Origin: Eutreptiella sp. 'Long Island Sound 2002'
Lineage: Eukaryota > Euglenozoa > Euglenophyceae > Eutreptiales > Eutreptiaceae
Reading direction: 5' to 3'
DNA: 64,000 nt
NCBI GenBank assembly: GCA_964036045.1
Contig: OZ038386.1
Location: 17,992,329-18,056,328 of the forward strand
The translations under genes were made by a program, and so were the position numbers. The first letter of the stretch is position 1; each line of letters starts with the position of its first letter. The notes below the pieces were generated by a model. The model saw only the letters and a program-made list of their open reading frames with translations, was not told where the DNA came from and did not search any database. Below, piece by piece: positions 1 through 8,804 of this stretch.

Positions 1-782
1 ATGGGGTACACGCTGGTCGCCAGGCTCAGCAATTCAGATGTTGTGTGGATGCGGTCAATACGGCGTAGCCTCTGCGGGTCGAGTCGCTCTCCTTCTCGGG
101 GGTAGCCGTATGTGAAGCCCGTCGGACACGATGCTTCCTTGTCCTTGATGTCCGTCAGGGTTGGACAGTGAATATCCACCCAAACATCCTGCAGACCCGC
201 TTTCGCCAAGGTCGTTACCTCCTGGTCTCTGGCACGTAAAGACGTGTCATGCTCAAACTCTGGGGGCGCAAAGGCGTCCCTGTGTTTTACAACTAAACCA
301 TTGTGATCAGCACATAAAATCAGGTTTGGTCCATGTAACTCCTTGGCGATGTCTTTCCATTGCGACTGTCGACGCGTGTGCTTGTGGTGGAAGTGGACCA
401 CAACTACGGTGATCTCCAACGGACCACTCGACAGCGAGGCTTTCAGCGCCCTGGGAGACAAGAACTTCATGGATTGTAGTGTCCACTTGGATGTTTTCCA
501 CGCCAGTGCCACTCCTCCCCTTCCTTCTTCATGAAGTGGTCCGTCCAGGCCATACCCGTACTTTGACAAGCACTGCACGCCCGCTTGACGATCCTCCACC
601 GTGACGAAGTGAGGTTCTTGGATGGCGAAGAAGTCCACCTCCAGGGACCGCAGCAGTGACCCTAGGGCCACTATGCGCTTTTGCTTACGCTTTCTCATGG
701 TTATTTTTGTTTGAAACCCATTGATATTTTGGGACAATACTCTGAGCGTGCTGCTCAGAGGGATGCTTGATGCTGACGTCAT
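1..782 (-). CDS. LINE ORF2, apurinic-endonuclease domain (partial, runs off left edge)
   Basis: Start of the second reading frame of a non-LTR retrotransposon, open from an ATG at 782 to the window edge (about 260 codons). The AP-endonuclease/exonuclease-phosphatase motifs appear in order: SQNINGF near the N-terminus, IQEPHF (catalytic Glu), EEGRGGVALAW, LCADHNG (Asp/Asn pair) and RIDRI near the edge (the S/R-I-D motif). In such elements this domain nicks target DNA before target-primed reverse transcription. The reverse transcriptase must lie left of position 1. The ATG overlaps the stop of the preceding ORF1-like frame as ATGA, a stop/start arrangement known in LINEs. No stop or frameshift is visible in this part, so the copy could be fairly young. 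Confidence is high for the domain, low for activity. Confidence 0.9.
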   Translation of the reverse strand, partial: MTSASSIPLSSTLRVLSQNINGFQTKITMRKRKQKRIVALGSLLRSLEVDFFAIQEPHFVTVEDRQAGVQCLSKYGYGLDGPLHEEGRGGVALAWKTSKWTLQSMKFLSPRALKASLSSGPLEITVVVVHFHHKHTRRQSQWKDIAKELHGPNLILCADHNGLVVKHRDAFAPPEFEHDTSLRARDQEVTTLAKAGLQDVWVDIHCPTLTDIKDKEASCPTGFTYGYPREGERLDPQRLRRIDRIHTTSELLSLATSVYP

Positions 783-1808
783 CGTGGTGCTCCATTGGAC
801 GACGAAGCCTCATCTTCCTTCAAGTCCCGCTTGCGTTTGAGGGAGCTGATGACCTTGTCGACTTGGTCATCCAACTCCATGGCCTTGGCCATTTCTCCCG
901 CCGTGATTAGGCCTTGCCTGCGTGTCTTCGAGTCATCTGTGTTTCTGGGCCGGTCTGATTCGCCTTTTCCGCGCCTCGTAATCCGCCTCGGAGATCACAA
1001 ACATCGGAGGCATCCCAGAATCTGACAGGTAGACCTTTCCAATCAGCTGTGTCACACTTTCCCTGGTCAATCGCCAGGTGGCAGTGCGCATCTCCCCAAC
1101 ACTCCATCTGACGCGGTCCGCGATGTACCGGCAGTGCACTGAGGGCGCAAGGGCCTCAGTCAGGTCTGAGAGGTACCACCACGGTGCCACATCCAGATTG
1201 TACACTGTGCCCACAAGGTCCTTCTTCCATGTCGAGGGGATTGTGGGCTTGGAGATGATATCCCTATCGAGGAACTGTCCTGTCCTCAAGTCCTTGAAGA
1301 CAGCCCCGATAGCACGATACCTTGTCTTCAGCAGTGAGTGCCTAGTTTCCGTGAGACGCAGCAGCAGTTTGCTGGGCCCCAGCACGTGGATTTTCACTGG
1401 CGATTGTGCTTGCAGCACGCCCGGGATTGTCCAAAACATCGCGAGAACTGAGGCATACAGCATGGGAGACCATGTTTCCTTGTGCGTCTTCTTGATCCAC
1501 ACCTCATAGACAGCAGTCATGTTGGTCACGTTGGCACCACGATACCATTCCACTGGCTGGATCTGGAACCTTGGCTTGGATCCGAACTGTGATACCACAG
1601 TATTCACCTGTTCCTCATTCAACTCCGTGAAGAACAGTTTTGAGTTCCGTGGGTCTGTCCCCGGGAGGAGATGGACTTCATCAGAGTTCATGCCAATAGA
1701 CCGCAACAGCCCGTTGACTAGGTCATTGTGGACCTGCACAGCGTATTGGTTATCCCGCACGTCTGGCTCGTGGAACACCACCTTGTCAACTTCTGCCCCA
1801 GGCGTCAT
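779..1808 (-). pseudogene. LINE ORF1-like frame, one-base frameshift near its 3' end
   Basis: Frame of about 340 codons directly upstream of ORF2. It starts at ATG 1808 and reads in one frame to a stop at 933. A different frame from about 965 to 779 continues the same charged sequence style (DDSKTRRQGLITAGEMAKAM, ending SSSNGAPR) and its TGA overlaps the ORF2 ATG. The switch lies at a run of four A on the coding strand (965-968). One base fewer would join the frames, so this is either a real inactivating indel or a homopolymer error. Seen features are a charged, helix-prone C-terminus and a mixed Trp-rich middle. I recognise no RRM or zinc knuckle. ORF1 identity rests on position and coupling to ORF2. 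Confidence 0.6.
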
Positions 1809-2377
1809 AAGCCGCAGAAGCTATACATTGGGGGCGGAGATAGGCTTGTGGAGTCCCTTGTGCTGCTTGCAATCCAGACATCAAATCGATCATGTGTGCG
1901 CATGTGCATGAGGGACCTGTCCGCCATTTGTAACTTTTCGCAGCCGAAAGGCAAGTTCGAGTTGAGGGCGAGTGCCCGATTGAGAAATGATGGCCTGTCA
2001 TCATCATCGCTGACAGGTTCAAGCAGGATAGCAACAAAGCGGCCCAGCATGGGCAAATCAGCAAGTAGTCTCTTAATCGCATGTTGTACTTTATCATATT
2101 CAGTCATTTCCCCAACGAGCACAACATTGGGGCGACTGCCGTAAAGGACGGTAGCAAGTTTTTCAGACGAGTCGCAGTCCTTGAAGAGGTCGTACGACAG
2201 GGAGGCAGCCTCTGGAACTCCACTCTTCAGCACCACTTCGTCCTGAATGATATAGTCGGCGTCATCGATGGCTGCCAAACACGCCAGTTGACCGGCGTCG
2301 GCGGGAACGATGACCTCGTCGCCTGGCGTGGCCAGACGGGCCTGGGTGTCCCGGACACTCATGCGGTCAGGTGACAA
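1805..2377 (-). CDS. Upstream frame of the LINE-like block (unknown function)
   Basis: Open frame of 190 codons ending in TGA that overlaps the ATG of the next frame by four bases (ATGA at 1805-1808), the same coupling as between the next frame and ORF2. The protein is acidic in its centre (EPVSDDDDRPSF) and has no motif I recognise. It may be the true N-terminal part of ORF1, separated by a frameshift, or a separate short ORF read by termination-reinitiation. The repeated ATGA junction favours a deliberate arrangement but does not prove it. Start at 2377 is the first in-frame ATG. Confidence 0.45.
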   Translation of the reverse strand: MSPDRMSVRDTQARLATPGDEVIVPADAGQLACLAAIDDADYIIQDEVVLKSGVPEAASLSYDLFKDCDSSEKLATVLYGSRPNVVLVGEMTEYDKVQHAIKRLLADLPMLGRFVAILLEPVSDDDDRPSFLNRALALNSNLPFGCEKLQMADRSLMHMRTHDRFDVWIASSTRDSTSLSPPPMYSFCGL

Positions 2378-2470
2378 GGAGGTGGCGTCGGCGACAGCTT
2401 GTCAAGGCCCAGCGGCCCGGGCAAGCATGGACAAAAAGACACCGAAAAAAAATAGACACTCAGAAACCCT

Positions 2471-2485
2471 GGGGGGGGGGGGGGG
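2471..2485 (+). repeat. Poly(G) tract, 15 G
   Basis: Run of 15 G just upstream (minus-strand sense) of the LINE-like frames. It is one of many long G or C runs in this window. Apart from this tract, 2380-2870 shows no coding or repeat feature I can support. Confidence 0.9.
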
Positions 2486-2877
2486 CTAGTGCGGTTGCCA
2501 CACACAGGCCCATCAGCTCCGCCCGGTAGGATGTTTGTGGGCTATGAACACGTGCAATTAGCCGAAAACCTCCGCATGTAAACGCCATGCCCGCACGGGG
2601 GCCTCTGTGGATGTCAGCAAAAACCGGTTGGACTACAAGGTCATTCCCCCCGCTATGCCAAGTGACCCATGGGTGACAGGTGGCCCATGGTTAAGAAGAT
2701 GACATAGATACAAATGAAATTGCATGAAGACCGATGAAGGCCGTTGCAAAGGCTCCCAAAGTGCCACCCACTATATGGTTATCATGCCAGGAAAGCTTCA
2801 AATGAGGGAAGACCACCCTTCAACAGGGAAATATATGAAGACCAGTGCATGGGCTACCCGTGCAGCCCACACCACTG

Positions 2878-3151
2878 GGCCATGAGGCAACAGATACTGG
2901 GCTCGCATACGCCCCCGTGTCACAGGCGCATGGTCATCACCACATAGTTCAGTGTTTTTCCTTGCTGCACTGCAGCGCAGACCAGTTCTGAACCACTCCA
3001 GGTGGCTGCTGACTGGCCATGAGGCAACGGAAGCTGGGCTCGCATACGCCCCCGTGTCACAGGCGCATGGTCATAACCACATTGTTTAGTGTTTTTCTTG
3101 CTGCACTGCAGCGCAGACCAGTTCTGTACCACACCAGGTGGTTGCTGACTG
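2878..3151 (+). repeat. Tandem duplication, two units of about 137 bp
   Basis: Two adjacent copies both begin GGCCATGAGGCAAC and contain GGGCTCGCATACGCCCCCGT and TGCTGCACTGCAGCGCAGAC. They differ at a few scattered bases and by one indel. The unit is non-coding. It lies between the LINE ORF1-like frames and the SINE, so it may be part of an element's untranslated region. Confidence 0.85.
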
Positions 3152-3239
3152 TGCTTTGGCTTCGGTCCTCTGGACACTGAGGTCAGCTCGCACCCACCAC
3201 CCTCCCACAGTGCCGGTTAGTCTCTAACCCTTGCCCTGC

Positions 3240-3585
3240 AGGTCGTTCCCCTGTCATGCACTTGCTCTCTGGCACGTGAGGACGTGTCGTACCCGAACCT
3301 CAGGGGCGCAAAGGCGCCTTTGGTGGCGCAAAGGCGTCTCAACATTTCAACAAAATTTCCGGCTGCCGGTCACCTCTACAGATCATTGCTGTTTGGCGCA
3401 TACCCTTTCAGTACCATACCATGCGTGCACATTCATGCGCATGCTGTTTGCTTTTTCTTGCCCGCTGACTTCCAGCTGCCTCACGTGGGCCCCACTCTCG
3501 CTGCCCCAGTCATGCTTCGGCTGCTCAACACGTGACGACGTGTCGAGCCTGTGGCTCAGGGGCGCTACGGCGCCCTGCTTTTTCA
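3240..3585 (+). repeat. Degraded copies of a LINE-endonuclease-like segment
   Basis: The stretches around 3262-3345 and 3515-3580 resemble positions 222-285, which lie inside the endonuclease domain. Shared words are CTCTGGCACGT, GACGTGTC and GGGGCGCAAAGGCGTC. The copies are broken by stops and internal repeats, so they look like relics of related LINE insertions. No other feature is visible here. Confidence 0.5.
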
Positions 3586-3803
3586 TTTCTTGACTGTTCC
3601 GTGCTGCCGTGGCGTCCCATTTACCCTGGTTAGCTCGAACCCACCATGGTCAGCTCGAACCCACCACCCTCCCTTTGCGCCGGTTAGCCCCGGTCTCTTG
3701 CTCTGTGGGTCTCTCTCCTACTCTCTCCCTCCCATTCTCTCTTGCTCTCCCCTGCGCTATCTCTCCTGTTGCTCCTCTCTGTTCCTTTCCCACTGTGCTC
3801 TAC

Positions 3804-3807
<4 letters not shown>

Positions 3808-3839
<32 letters not shown>

Positions 3840-3956
3840 GCCCAAAAAGGGGGTTCGGGTTGTTCGGTGCATCTCTATCCCCCCCGGGGTTCGAACCATC
3901 CTCCACGGGACAGAAGAGGTGTGGTGTATCCACTGAGCCACGACGATAGGGTATCT
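3808..3956 (-). mobile_element. tRNA-derived SINE with (GA)n tail
   Basis: Read on the minus strand, an A-box-like TGGCTCAGTGG (3930-3940) is followed after about 32 bases by a B-box GGTTCGAACCCC (3886-3897), the internal RNA polymerase III promoter pair of tRNA genes. A short CTATC/GATAG pairing closes the head. Downstream is a T-run and then a (GA)n tract (3809-3837) that can serve as the simple-sequence tail of a SINE. The anticodon arm is degenerate, so I read it as tRNA-derived rather than a functional tRNA. It sits co-oriented with the neighbouring LINE-like frames, which could supply reverse transcriptase. Confidence 0.65.
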
Positions 3957-3999
3957 GCACCATGCGCTCCACTCTCCTTCTACTTTGTGTCACCCCCTG

Positions 4000-4641
4000 T
4001 CATGCGTATCTTCTTTCGCATAGGGGTGTGTTCAGCAGCGTGTAGAGGAACCGCACAGCGTCCCCGGGTACCGGGTCCGCCTGCCTGAAGAGCGTTCTTT
4101 GGAACAATCGCAAGAGGTCCGCTCGGCCTGCCAGCCACACATGCATGCAATCTCCAATTCTGCTTACCGAGGAGGGCACTGCTCTGTGTCCTTCTGCTGT
4201 CGGACATTGGAGGATCGCCTCCCACTGGAACGGGTGCCACTTGCCTGCACTTTTGGGTCGCCACTGGACCTGCATGTTCGCCAGAGCCTGGGTCTTCAGG
4301 GTCCAGTTGATCTGGACCATCACCGAGTAGAGCTCCTGATTGCTCATTTGCAGTGGTTCCCCATGGTTGTCCACAATCTCACAGTGCATCCTGGTGTCAT
4401 GTGGTTGGTCCAGTCGGAGCCAGATCTGCTGATTGCGGGCCCAGGCCATTGTGGTCAGCTCTGCTTCAATTGCTTGCAGTCCTTCGTTCGCAATGGCGTC
4501 CAGCTGACTCAGTGCTTGCACCTTGAAACGCTGGCGTTCTTGCTGAGGCTTGACCTTCTTTGGGGTTGGCTGGATGTGTGTGTATGGGCCATACCGCTGC
4601 TGGTGAGATCCCTTCTCGTGCTGTGTCTTTCCAGACGGCAT
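4000..4641 (-). CDS. Open frame of the LINE-like block, 213 aa, unknown
   Basis: The longest intact frame of the 4-5.3 kb block. The N-terminus is basic and Gln/Lys-rich (KKVKPQQERQRFKVQALSQL) and followed by an alpha/beta-like part with conserved-looking Trp positions (VQINWTLKTQ, WRPKSAGKWHPFQWEA). Ser and acidic runs are absent. The Trp pattern weakly resembles the frame at 31362-31790, suggesting a transposon protein family, an inference from eye alignment only. The stop TGA overlaps an ATG, as at the other junctions in this block. It could be ORF1 of a second, related element. Confidence 0.4.
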   Translation of the reverse strand: MPSGKTQHEKGSHQQRYGPYTHIQPTPKKVKPQQERQRFKVQALSQLDAIANEGLQAIEAELTTMAWARNQQIWLRLDQPHDTRMHCEIVDNHGEPLQMSNQELYSVMVQINWTLKTQALANMQVQWRPKSAGKWHPFQWEAILQCPTAEGHRAVPSSVSRIGDCMHVWLAGRADLLRLFQRTLFRQADPVPGDAVRFLYTLLNTPLCERRYA

Positions 4642-4836
4642 AATGCCTGGGTGCCTGTCCGCGACAGGACGCGGCGTTCAGCTGCTTGGAGTGCTCCTTT
4701 GCGTGTTGCTGCTCACTGCGACAAAACGCAGCTCATGTGATGCAAACTCTGCGTCAGAACACAGGTGTTTCAGACATGCATTGTTGTGCTTGGAACCTGT
4801 GACAGCACCATTGTGCAGGGGCTACTGGCTCTGTCA

Positions 4837-5316
4837 TTATCGACCCTGTCCTGGGTTCCTGCGTTTCCTGAGCCTTCGCTTCTTGCGCTGCCGCCTGGTG
4901 TCACTCACATCAGTGCTGAAGGACAGTGTGTCCGCTGCTGACAGTGCACTCGACAGCACTCCCTGGTGTGTGTGTCCTGTCCTCATTTCCTCACTTTCTG
5001 TACTGCTTGAGGAGTACGGTCCCATCCCACGTGGCGCTGGCTCCCCGGATGCTTCCCCTGTCAGTTCATCACTGTCCATGGGTACCATACCCAAGGATGA
5101 CCAAAGTGCCCTGATGCCCTCTGACTCTGATCCCGACCCTCCCCTCAAACCTACCGTGGACTCTGACCCTGATGATGAATTCGGTGCAACATGCTGCGAC
5201 CACAGTGGGCTTGAACACATGCCTTCCATGGCCAATCCATTCGCCACCTCATTTCCCTGCTCTGCGTTACCGTTCGACCGGCAAAAGGTGATACTTTCTC
5301 GATTAATGCGTGTCAT
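4837..5316 (-). CDS. Ser/acidic-rich frame with basic C-terminus (LINE-like block)
   Basis: Frame of 159 codons. The middle is rich in Ser, Gly and Glu ([30 protein letters not shown]) and the end is strongly basic ([13 protein letters not shown]), a nucleic-acid-binding or nuclear-import type of tail. The first ATG at 5316 falls inside the U6-like RNA, so the true start is more likely an internal ATG. The stop TAA overlaps a following ATG. Compositional bias makes homology uncertain. It is probably part of an ORF1-type protein or an unrelated disordered protein. Confidence 0.35.
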   Translation of the reverse strand: MTRINRESITFCRSNGNAEQGNEVANGLAMEGMCSSPLWSQHVAPNSSSGSESTVGLRGGSGSESEGIRALWSSLGMVPMDSDELTGEASGEPAPRGMGPYSSSSTESEEMRTGHTHQGVLSSALSAADTLSFSTDVSDTRRQRKKRRLRKRRNPGQGR

Positions 5317-5382
5317 CCTTGCGCACGGACCATGCTAATCTTCTTTGTATCGTTCCAATTTTAGCGGATGTCCCCGAAGGGC
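5283..5382 (-). ncRNA. U6 spliceosomal snRNA-like sequence (variant or pseudogene)
   Basis: On the minus strand the sequence carries the U6 landmarks in order: a 5' stem-loop CCCTTCGGGG followed by ACATCCG, the TAAAATTGGAACGATACA block, GAAGATTAGCATGG, the internal stem-loop region TGCGCAAGGATGACACGCA, and a T4 terminator-like run at 5283-5286. The 5' stem resembles the plant/green-algal form. The catalytic ACAGAGA box reads ACAAAGA here, a change at a position that is essentially invariant because it contacts the 5' splice site. GGCCCCTGCGC also reads GGTCCGTGCGC. A GTATAC lies about 20-25 bases upstream. The box change favours a pseudogene or divergent copy. Confidence 0.88.
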
Positions 5383-5541
5383 TGACTGGGGGGGGGGGGG
5401 GGTATACCTGTGAGTTCCCATGGGGAAACACCTGCAAGCAGTGGCCAATGGACCTCAATCATCCTTGCTCCTAGGGGGTCGTTTGTGGACAACACACACA
5501 ACACGCGTTTTACAGAGAGAAATTGGGGATTCTGGGGGCAA

Positions 5542-5844
5542 TTAGCAATATTCTTGCCTATATCTGTCAACTCGCGCTGTGTTGCGAGGTTTGTCGGCGT
5601 GGCAATGCACACAGTGAAGTGTAACGCTTTGGGTGACACCCACTAGCTTCAGAGACGTGTCCTCATCATAAGGCCACACTTGAAAGGTTGCATGGGTGGC
5701 GACTGCCCTCATGGTACGAGCAAAGTAAACTTGATCCTTGTCCACAACCAGGACCTCTGCGGGCCAGACTTCTGCAACATCGCGGACCTCTAAGACCACA
5801 CCAGGCCTCCGTAGCTTGGACCACCTTGATCTCGACCTCCACAA
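5542..5844 (-). CDS. Exon-like frame, unknown protein
   Basis: Open frame whose central part (about 5640-5800) reads like a compact beta-rich domain (AEVLVVDKDQVYFARTMRAV, ATFQVWPYDEDTSLKL). An acceptor-like GATGTTGCAG lies at the start of the good part, and GTGGGT follows KLKL-type residues, so it may be one exon. The 5' side merges into a degenerate minisatellite. I cannot link it to other exons. It could equally be a transposon fragment. Confidence 0.35.
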   Translation of the reverse strand: MWRSRSRWSKLRRPGVVLEVRDVAEVWPAEVLVVDKDQVYFARTMRAVATHATFQVWPYDEDTSLKLVGVTQSVTLHCVHCHADKPRNTARVDRYRQEYC

Positions 5845-6065
5845 CCTAGACCTCCTGGACAGACTGCAACCCAGATCACTGCAATCCGCTTGTTACCCTG
5901 ACTACTGCCACTCAGACCTCTGTCACCTTGGTCTCTGCAACCTTGACCACTCGACTTGCTTAACCACTACCCAACCCACTACGACTTGGACCCTCCACAG
6001 CATGGACCTCCACAACCAGGACCTCGAAACCCAGACCACTACAACCCAGACCATCACTATCTAGT
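5740..6065 (+). repeat. Degenerate minisatellite, GACCTC/CAACC motif
   Basis: Roughly 12-15 base units built from GACCTC, CACAACC and CTGCAACC recur irregularly (for example CTCGACCTCCACAACCTAG, then AGACCTCCTGGACAG, GACCTCTGTCACC, GACCTCCACAACCAG). The plus strand is open for 108 codons and would encode DL/HNL-type repeats, but the frame follows from the repeat and I do not call it a gene. Confidence 0.6.
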
Positions 6066-6085
6066 CCTCTGTGAATCAGGTCATT

Positions 6086-6960
6086 GCAACCCAGGCTAAG
6101 TGTTTGCACTGCGTGCGCACTGCGTGCATATTGCGCACGCAGAGGCTATACTCACCCAAGAATACCTGTCACCTGTTTACTAGGGGGAAGATTGAAAGGT
6201 GTCAATACCATAGGGTTGGCCAGGTGTCCATCAATACTTCTGGTTGTAGTTATCACCAACAGCATCGTCGAAGAAGAACTGTCCGGTCTTGGTGTCGACT
6301 CGCCACCATCGAGTATCGGCGATCGAGAGCCTTCGAGCGACGATGACCACGTTGAATTCTTTGCAGTTGTGGACGTGGCCATACCGATCGATGACCTTGA
6401 GCATCTCGGTTCGAGAATCACCTTGAAGTCGACCAAGCTTTTGGTGCACATACTATCTGTCAGGAAGAGTACTCTGCAGGGCGACTCGAACTGTCGGGAA
6501 GAGTACTCTGCAGGGCGAATCGAACTGCCTCTACGGATACCAGGCTCGCTGCAGTGTCGACAATGACGACGTCGAGATCTGGGTCGTGTCGACGGTGTAC
6601 ACTTTGTCGATGGGCCTCTTCTAGGGGGAAATGGTTGACAATTCAAATATGCCACATCCTAAATGCTTGGGAAGCCAAAAAAACCCTGGTACGGAACCAG
6701 AAACTTGTGAAAGGGGGCCAAAACTAGGGTTTGAGTATTTGCCGACATCCCCCGAACCAAAAAAGAGGCTGATGTGGGGCAGTGGACGAAACTTGATGGC
6801 CAACTGTGGCCACGATGGGGCGATCCAAACCTCGGCTTGTTTCGAACTTTGCCTTCTATGTGGACCACAGGTAATAGGTGTTATCTTTGTGTCCTGGAGG
6901 GAGTTCACGCACCGAGCGCACACCACATATGCACTGCGCACGCACCCCGCACACACCGCC
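6086..6960 (-). mobile_element. Diverged relative of the 58.9-60.3 kb Harbinger-type element
   Basis: Two blocks match the intact element. 6095-6150 (TTTGCACTGCGTGCGCACTG and flanks) matches about 59215-59285. 6634-6770 (GACAATTCAAAT, GGGCCAAAACTAGGGTT, GCCGACAT) matches about 59818-59945. Spacing is roughly conserved. Between them, frames on the minus strand give protein-like pieces (WWRVDTKTGQFFFDDAV) but no recognisable transposase motif. Termini were not found. Confidence 0.5.
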
Positions 6961-7108
6961 TGAGGTATTTGAACGACTTCTCCAGAAAATGGCCTACCTT
7001 TGAAGCCCTTGTAAATACTGTCCCTTGGTGGAAGTTGCTGGGGGAAGAGTTTCAGCAAATTTAGAGGCTATGTGCTGTTGGCGCCTATGCTTTTCCTCCA
7101 AACTGTAC

Positions 7109-7289
7109 CTGACACTGCAGAAGGAACTTGGGCAGTGTAGCCACATGCAAAATCGGGATTGGTGTGCAATAATTTGTCATCTTTCATAGTGCTGCACTGG
7201 TTGCATGTGAGCTCGCCCAAGGGGCCCTCGCAGCCTGCCATAAACGGCCACACAATAACCCCAGTATACGCACCGCCCGTGCACCACAT
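7109..7289 (-). CDS. Candidate internal exon, Cys-containing protein
   Basis: Exon-like segment of 60 codons plus one base, bounded by an acceptor-like GGGCATCAG and a donor GTGTCAG|GTACAG. It encodes a compact Cys-containing stretch (CNQCSTMKDD, NPDFACGYTAQVPSAVS) with no stop. Upstream and downstream partner exons were not identified. The 2-TM exon at 7868-8045 ends in phase 1, but this segment fits phase 0, so the two do not join directly. No family recognised. Confidence 0.35.
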
Positions 7290-7583
7290 CTGATGCCCCC
7301 CCCTGATCAGCCCAACCATGGACCCATCAGTCTAAGCCATGGCCATTTTCCAACCAGCATGGGTTGCCTGAAAAATCAGGTTTTTTGGGCGGCCCACATT
7401 GTACCTTAGGCGGCCTCATGTCAAACTTGGGTCATTGCTGGGTGGCACTGCAAGTTCTTACGGGTCGCAGAGGTCAGCCGTGGAGGTCCAGGGGGTGTTT
7501 TGGCACAGTGCGTGCACAGCGTGTGCACGGTGCCAATTATTACGTTGCTTCTCCCACGACCACCCCTGAAAACCACCCACCTA

Positions 7584-7708
7584 CAGAATGGGGTGCAGAA
7601 TTCAGGACCCTGGGAACCGTGGCAAGCATCAGACTGAAAAAAAAAACCCTCATGTACCAGCAGGGGCTGTAGGGTGCAGAATTCAAGACCCTGGGGCCCA
7701 TGGCTACC
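7584..7708 (+). repeat. Two copies of a 45-bp repeat, about 85 bp apart
   Basis: GGGTGCAGAATTCAGGACCC (7593) and GGGTGCAGAATTCAAGACCC (7672) with similar flanks (GGGAACCGTGGC against GGGCCCATGGC). The flanking sequence carries GCACAGCG-type words resembling the 11-bp arrays at 59-60 kb. The rest of 7300-7860 has no supported gene. Confidence 0.6.
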
Positions 7709-7867
7709 AGTGATGGGAAACAGCCGACTTTCCGCACAGCGCAGGCACACCGCGCACACAGCGCACGGTGCGCCCCGCCACCATTTGATCTACAATTTCT
7801 GACAATGGCATAGCCACAGTGCAAGGCGCTTAACTGTTGGCTTTGGATTCCTTTTTGTTGCCCTTAC

Positions 7868-8045
7868 TTGGCATGCACAAAATACTCAAGATACTAGATG
7901 CCACCAAAAACATGTACCAGCACAGGACACTCAGATCTGCACACTGGCATGCTAGAAAGCACCACAAGCAACACATCCAAACCAAGTAAAGGCCCAAAAA
8001 GCATTTGCGAAGGCACACAAATCCAATGCGCAAGAGTTTGGGCAA
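7868..8045 (-). CDS. Candidate first exon with two hydrophobic segments
   Basis: Begins with ATG at 8045 and runs 59 codons to a strong donor CATGCCAA|GTAAGG. It encodes two hydrophobic, Cys/Trp/Leu-rich segments (LYLVWMCCLWCFLAC and YMFLVASSILSILCM) after a short basic start, as in a signal-anchor or two-pass membrane protein. No downstream exon with matching phase 1 could be assigned. Single-exon evidence only. Confidence 0.3.
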
Positions 8046-8508
8046 GAAGACCGCCTAAAAGAGGTGCAGTGGCAGTGAGGAGTGCACCCTATTCATCTGT
8101 TGGCGCAACTGGATGGGGTGCTGGCGGCTGGGTGGTGTTTGGCATACACGGGTGGGTCAGCAAAGTCGGTAAAGCGGCGGCAGGTAAAAGATTGGTCATA
8201 GGGGTAGGGTGTGGCGTGGTGTAGTGAGGGTCCAGTGGCTTCACTGTGCGCGCGAGTGCGGGAGAGGCGAGTGTGAGGAGAGGGAAATTGAGAGATTAAC
8301 AGGCATGTTTGCATCTCTAATTCACTGCAGGTCCAATGGAGTAGAATGGAAAGCATGGAGAGGTGGAAATGGACTGAATGGGCTGTGGGAAGGAGGACGA
8401 CCCCTCAAAAAGTTCGGTACCCCAACATTTGTACCTCAAAATGATGAGCGCAATGTGGCGATCCTTTTGAGAATTATACTTGTTTGGACCCCCCCCACCC
8501 CCAACCAC

Positions 8509-8712
8509 CACCTGGAAGTACCCTCCCCCCCCCGTGTCCAGGAACCAGCAATGTTTGACTGCGGAACCAATGGTCGGTTCTTGCGCACACTTTTCCCCCT
8601 AAATTTGACCGCGGAACCAGGGGTTGGTTCTTGCGCACAGCCGTGGGCAACCCCGTACCGCAGAAAAAAAATTTTCTGGCGCGTTGCGCTGGGACATGCG
8701 TGCCCTCTCCTT
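8509..8712 (+). repeat. Dispersed repeat, copy 1 (poly-C / GGTTCTTGCGCA family)
   Basis: Matches 9678-9890 over about 200 bp: poly(C), GTCCAGGAACCAGCAATGTT, two modules of CGCGGAACCA...GGTTCTTGCGCA, GTGGGCAACCCCGTACCGC, an A-run, and CGCGTTGCGCTGGG. Each module contains a GAACC/GGTTC inverted repeat that could form a short hairpin. Confidence 0.8.
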
Positions 8713-8804
8713 TCCCACACTTAACCACGTTGGCAAATGAACACCAAAGGAGTGAATCGCAGCTGACTGGGCTGTAGTGTGCCTTCCAACGTGCATGGGA
8801 TGCT

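Noticed and set aside
3886-3950. Functional tRNA gene
   Set aside because: A and B boxes are present but the anticodon arm does not fold properly and a simple-repeat tail follows, so a SINE is more likely.
5738-6064. 108-aa plus-strand Asp/Leu/Thr-rich frame as a gene
   Set aside because: Explained by a degenerate minisatellite with no splice or start evidence.
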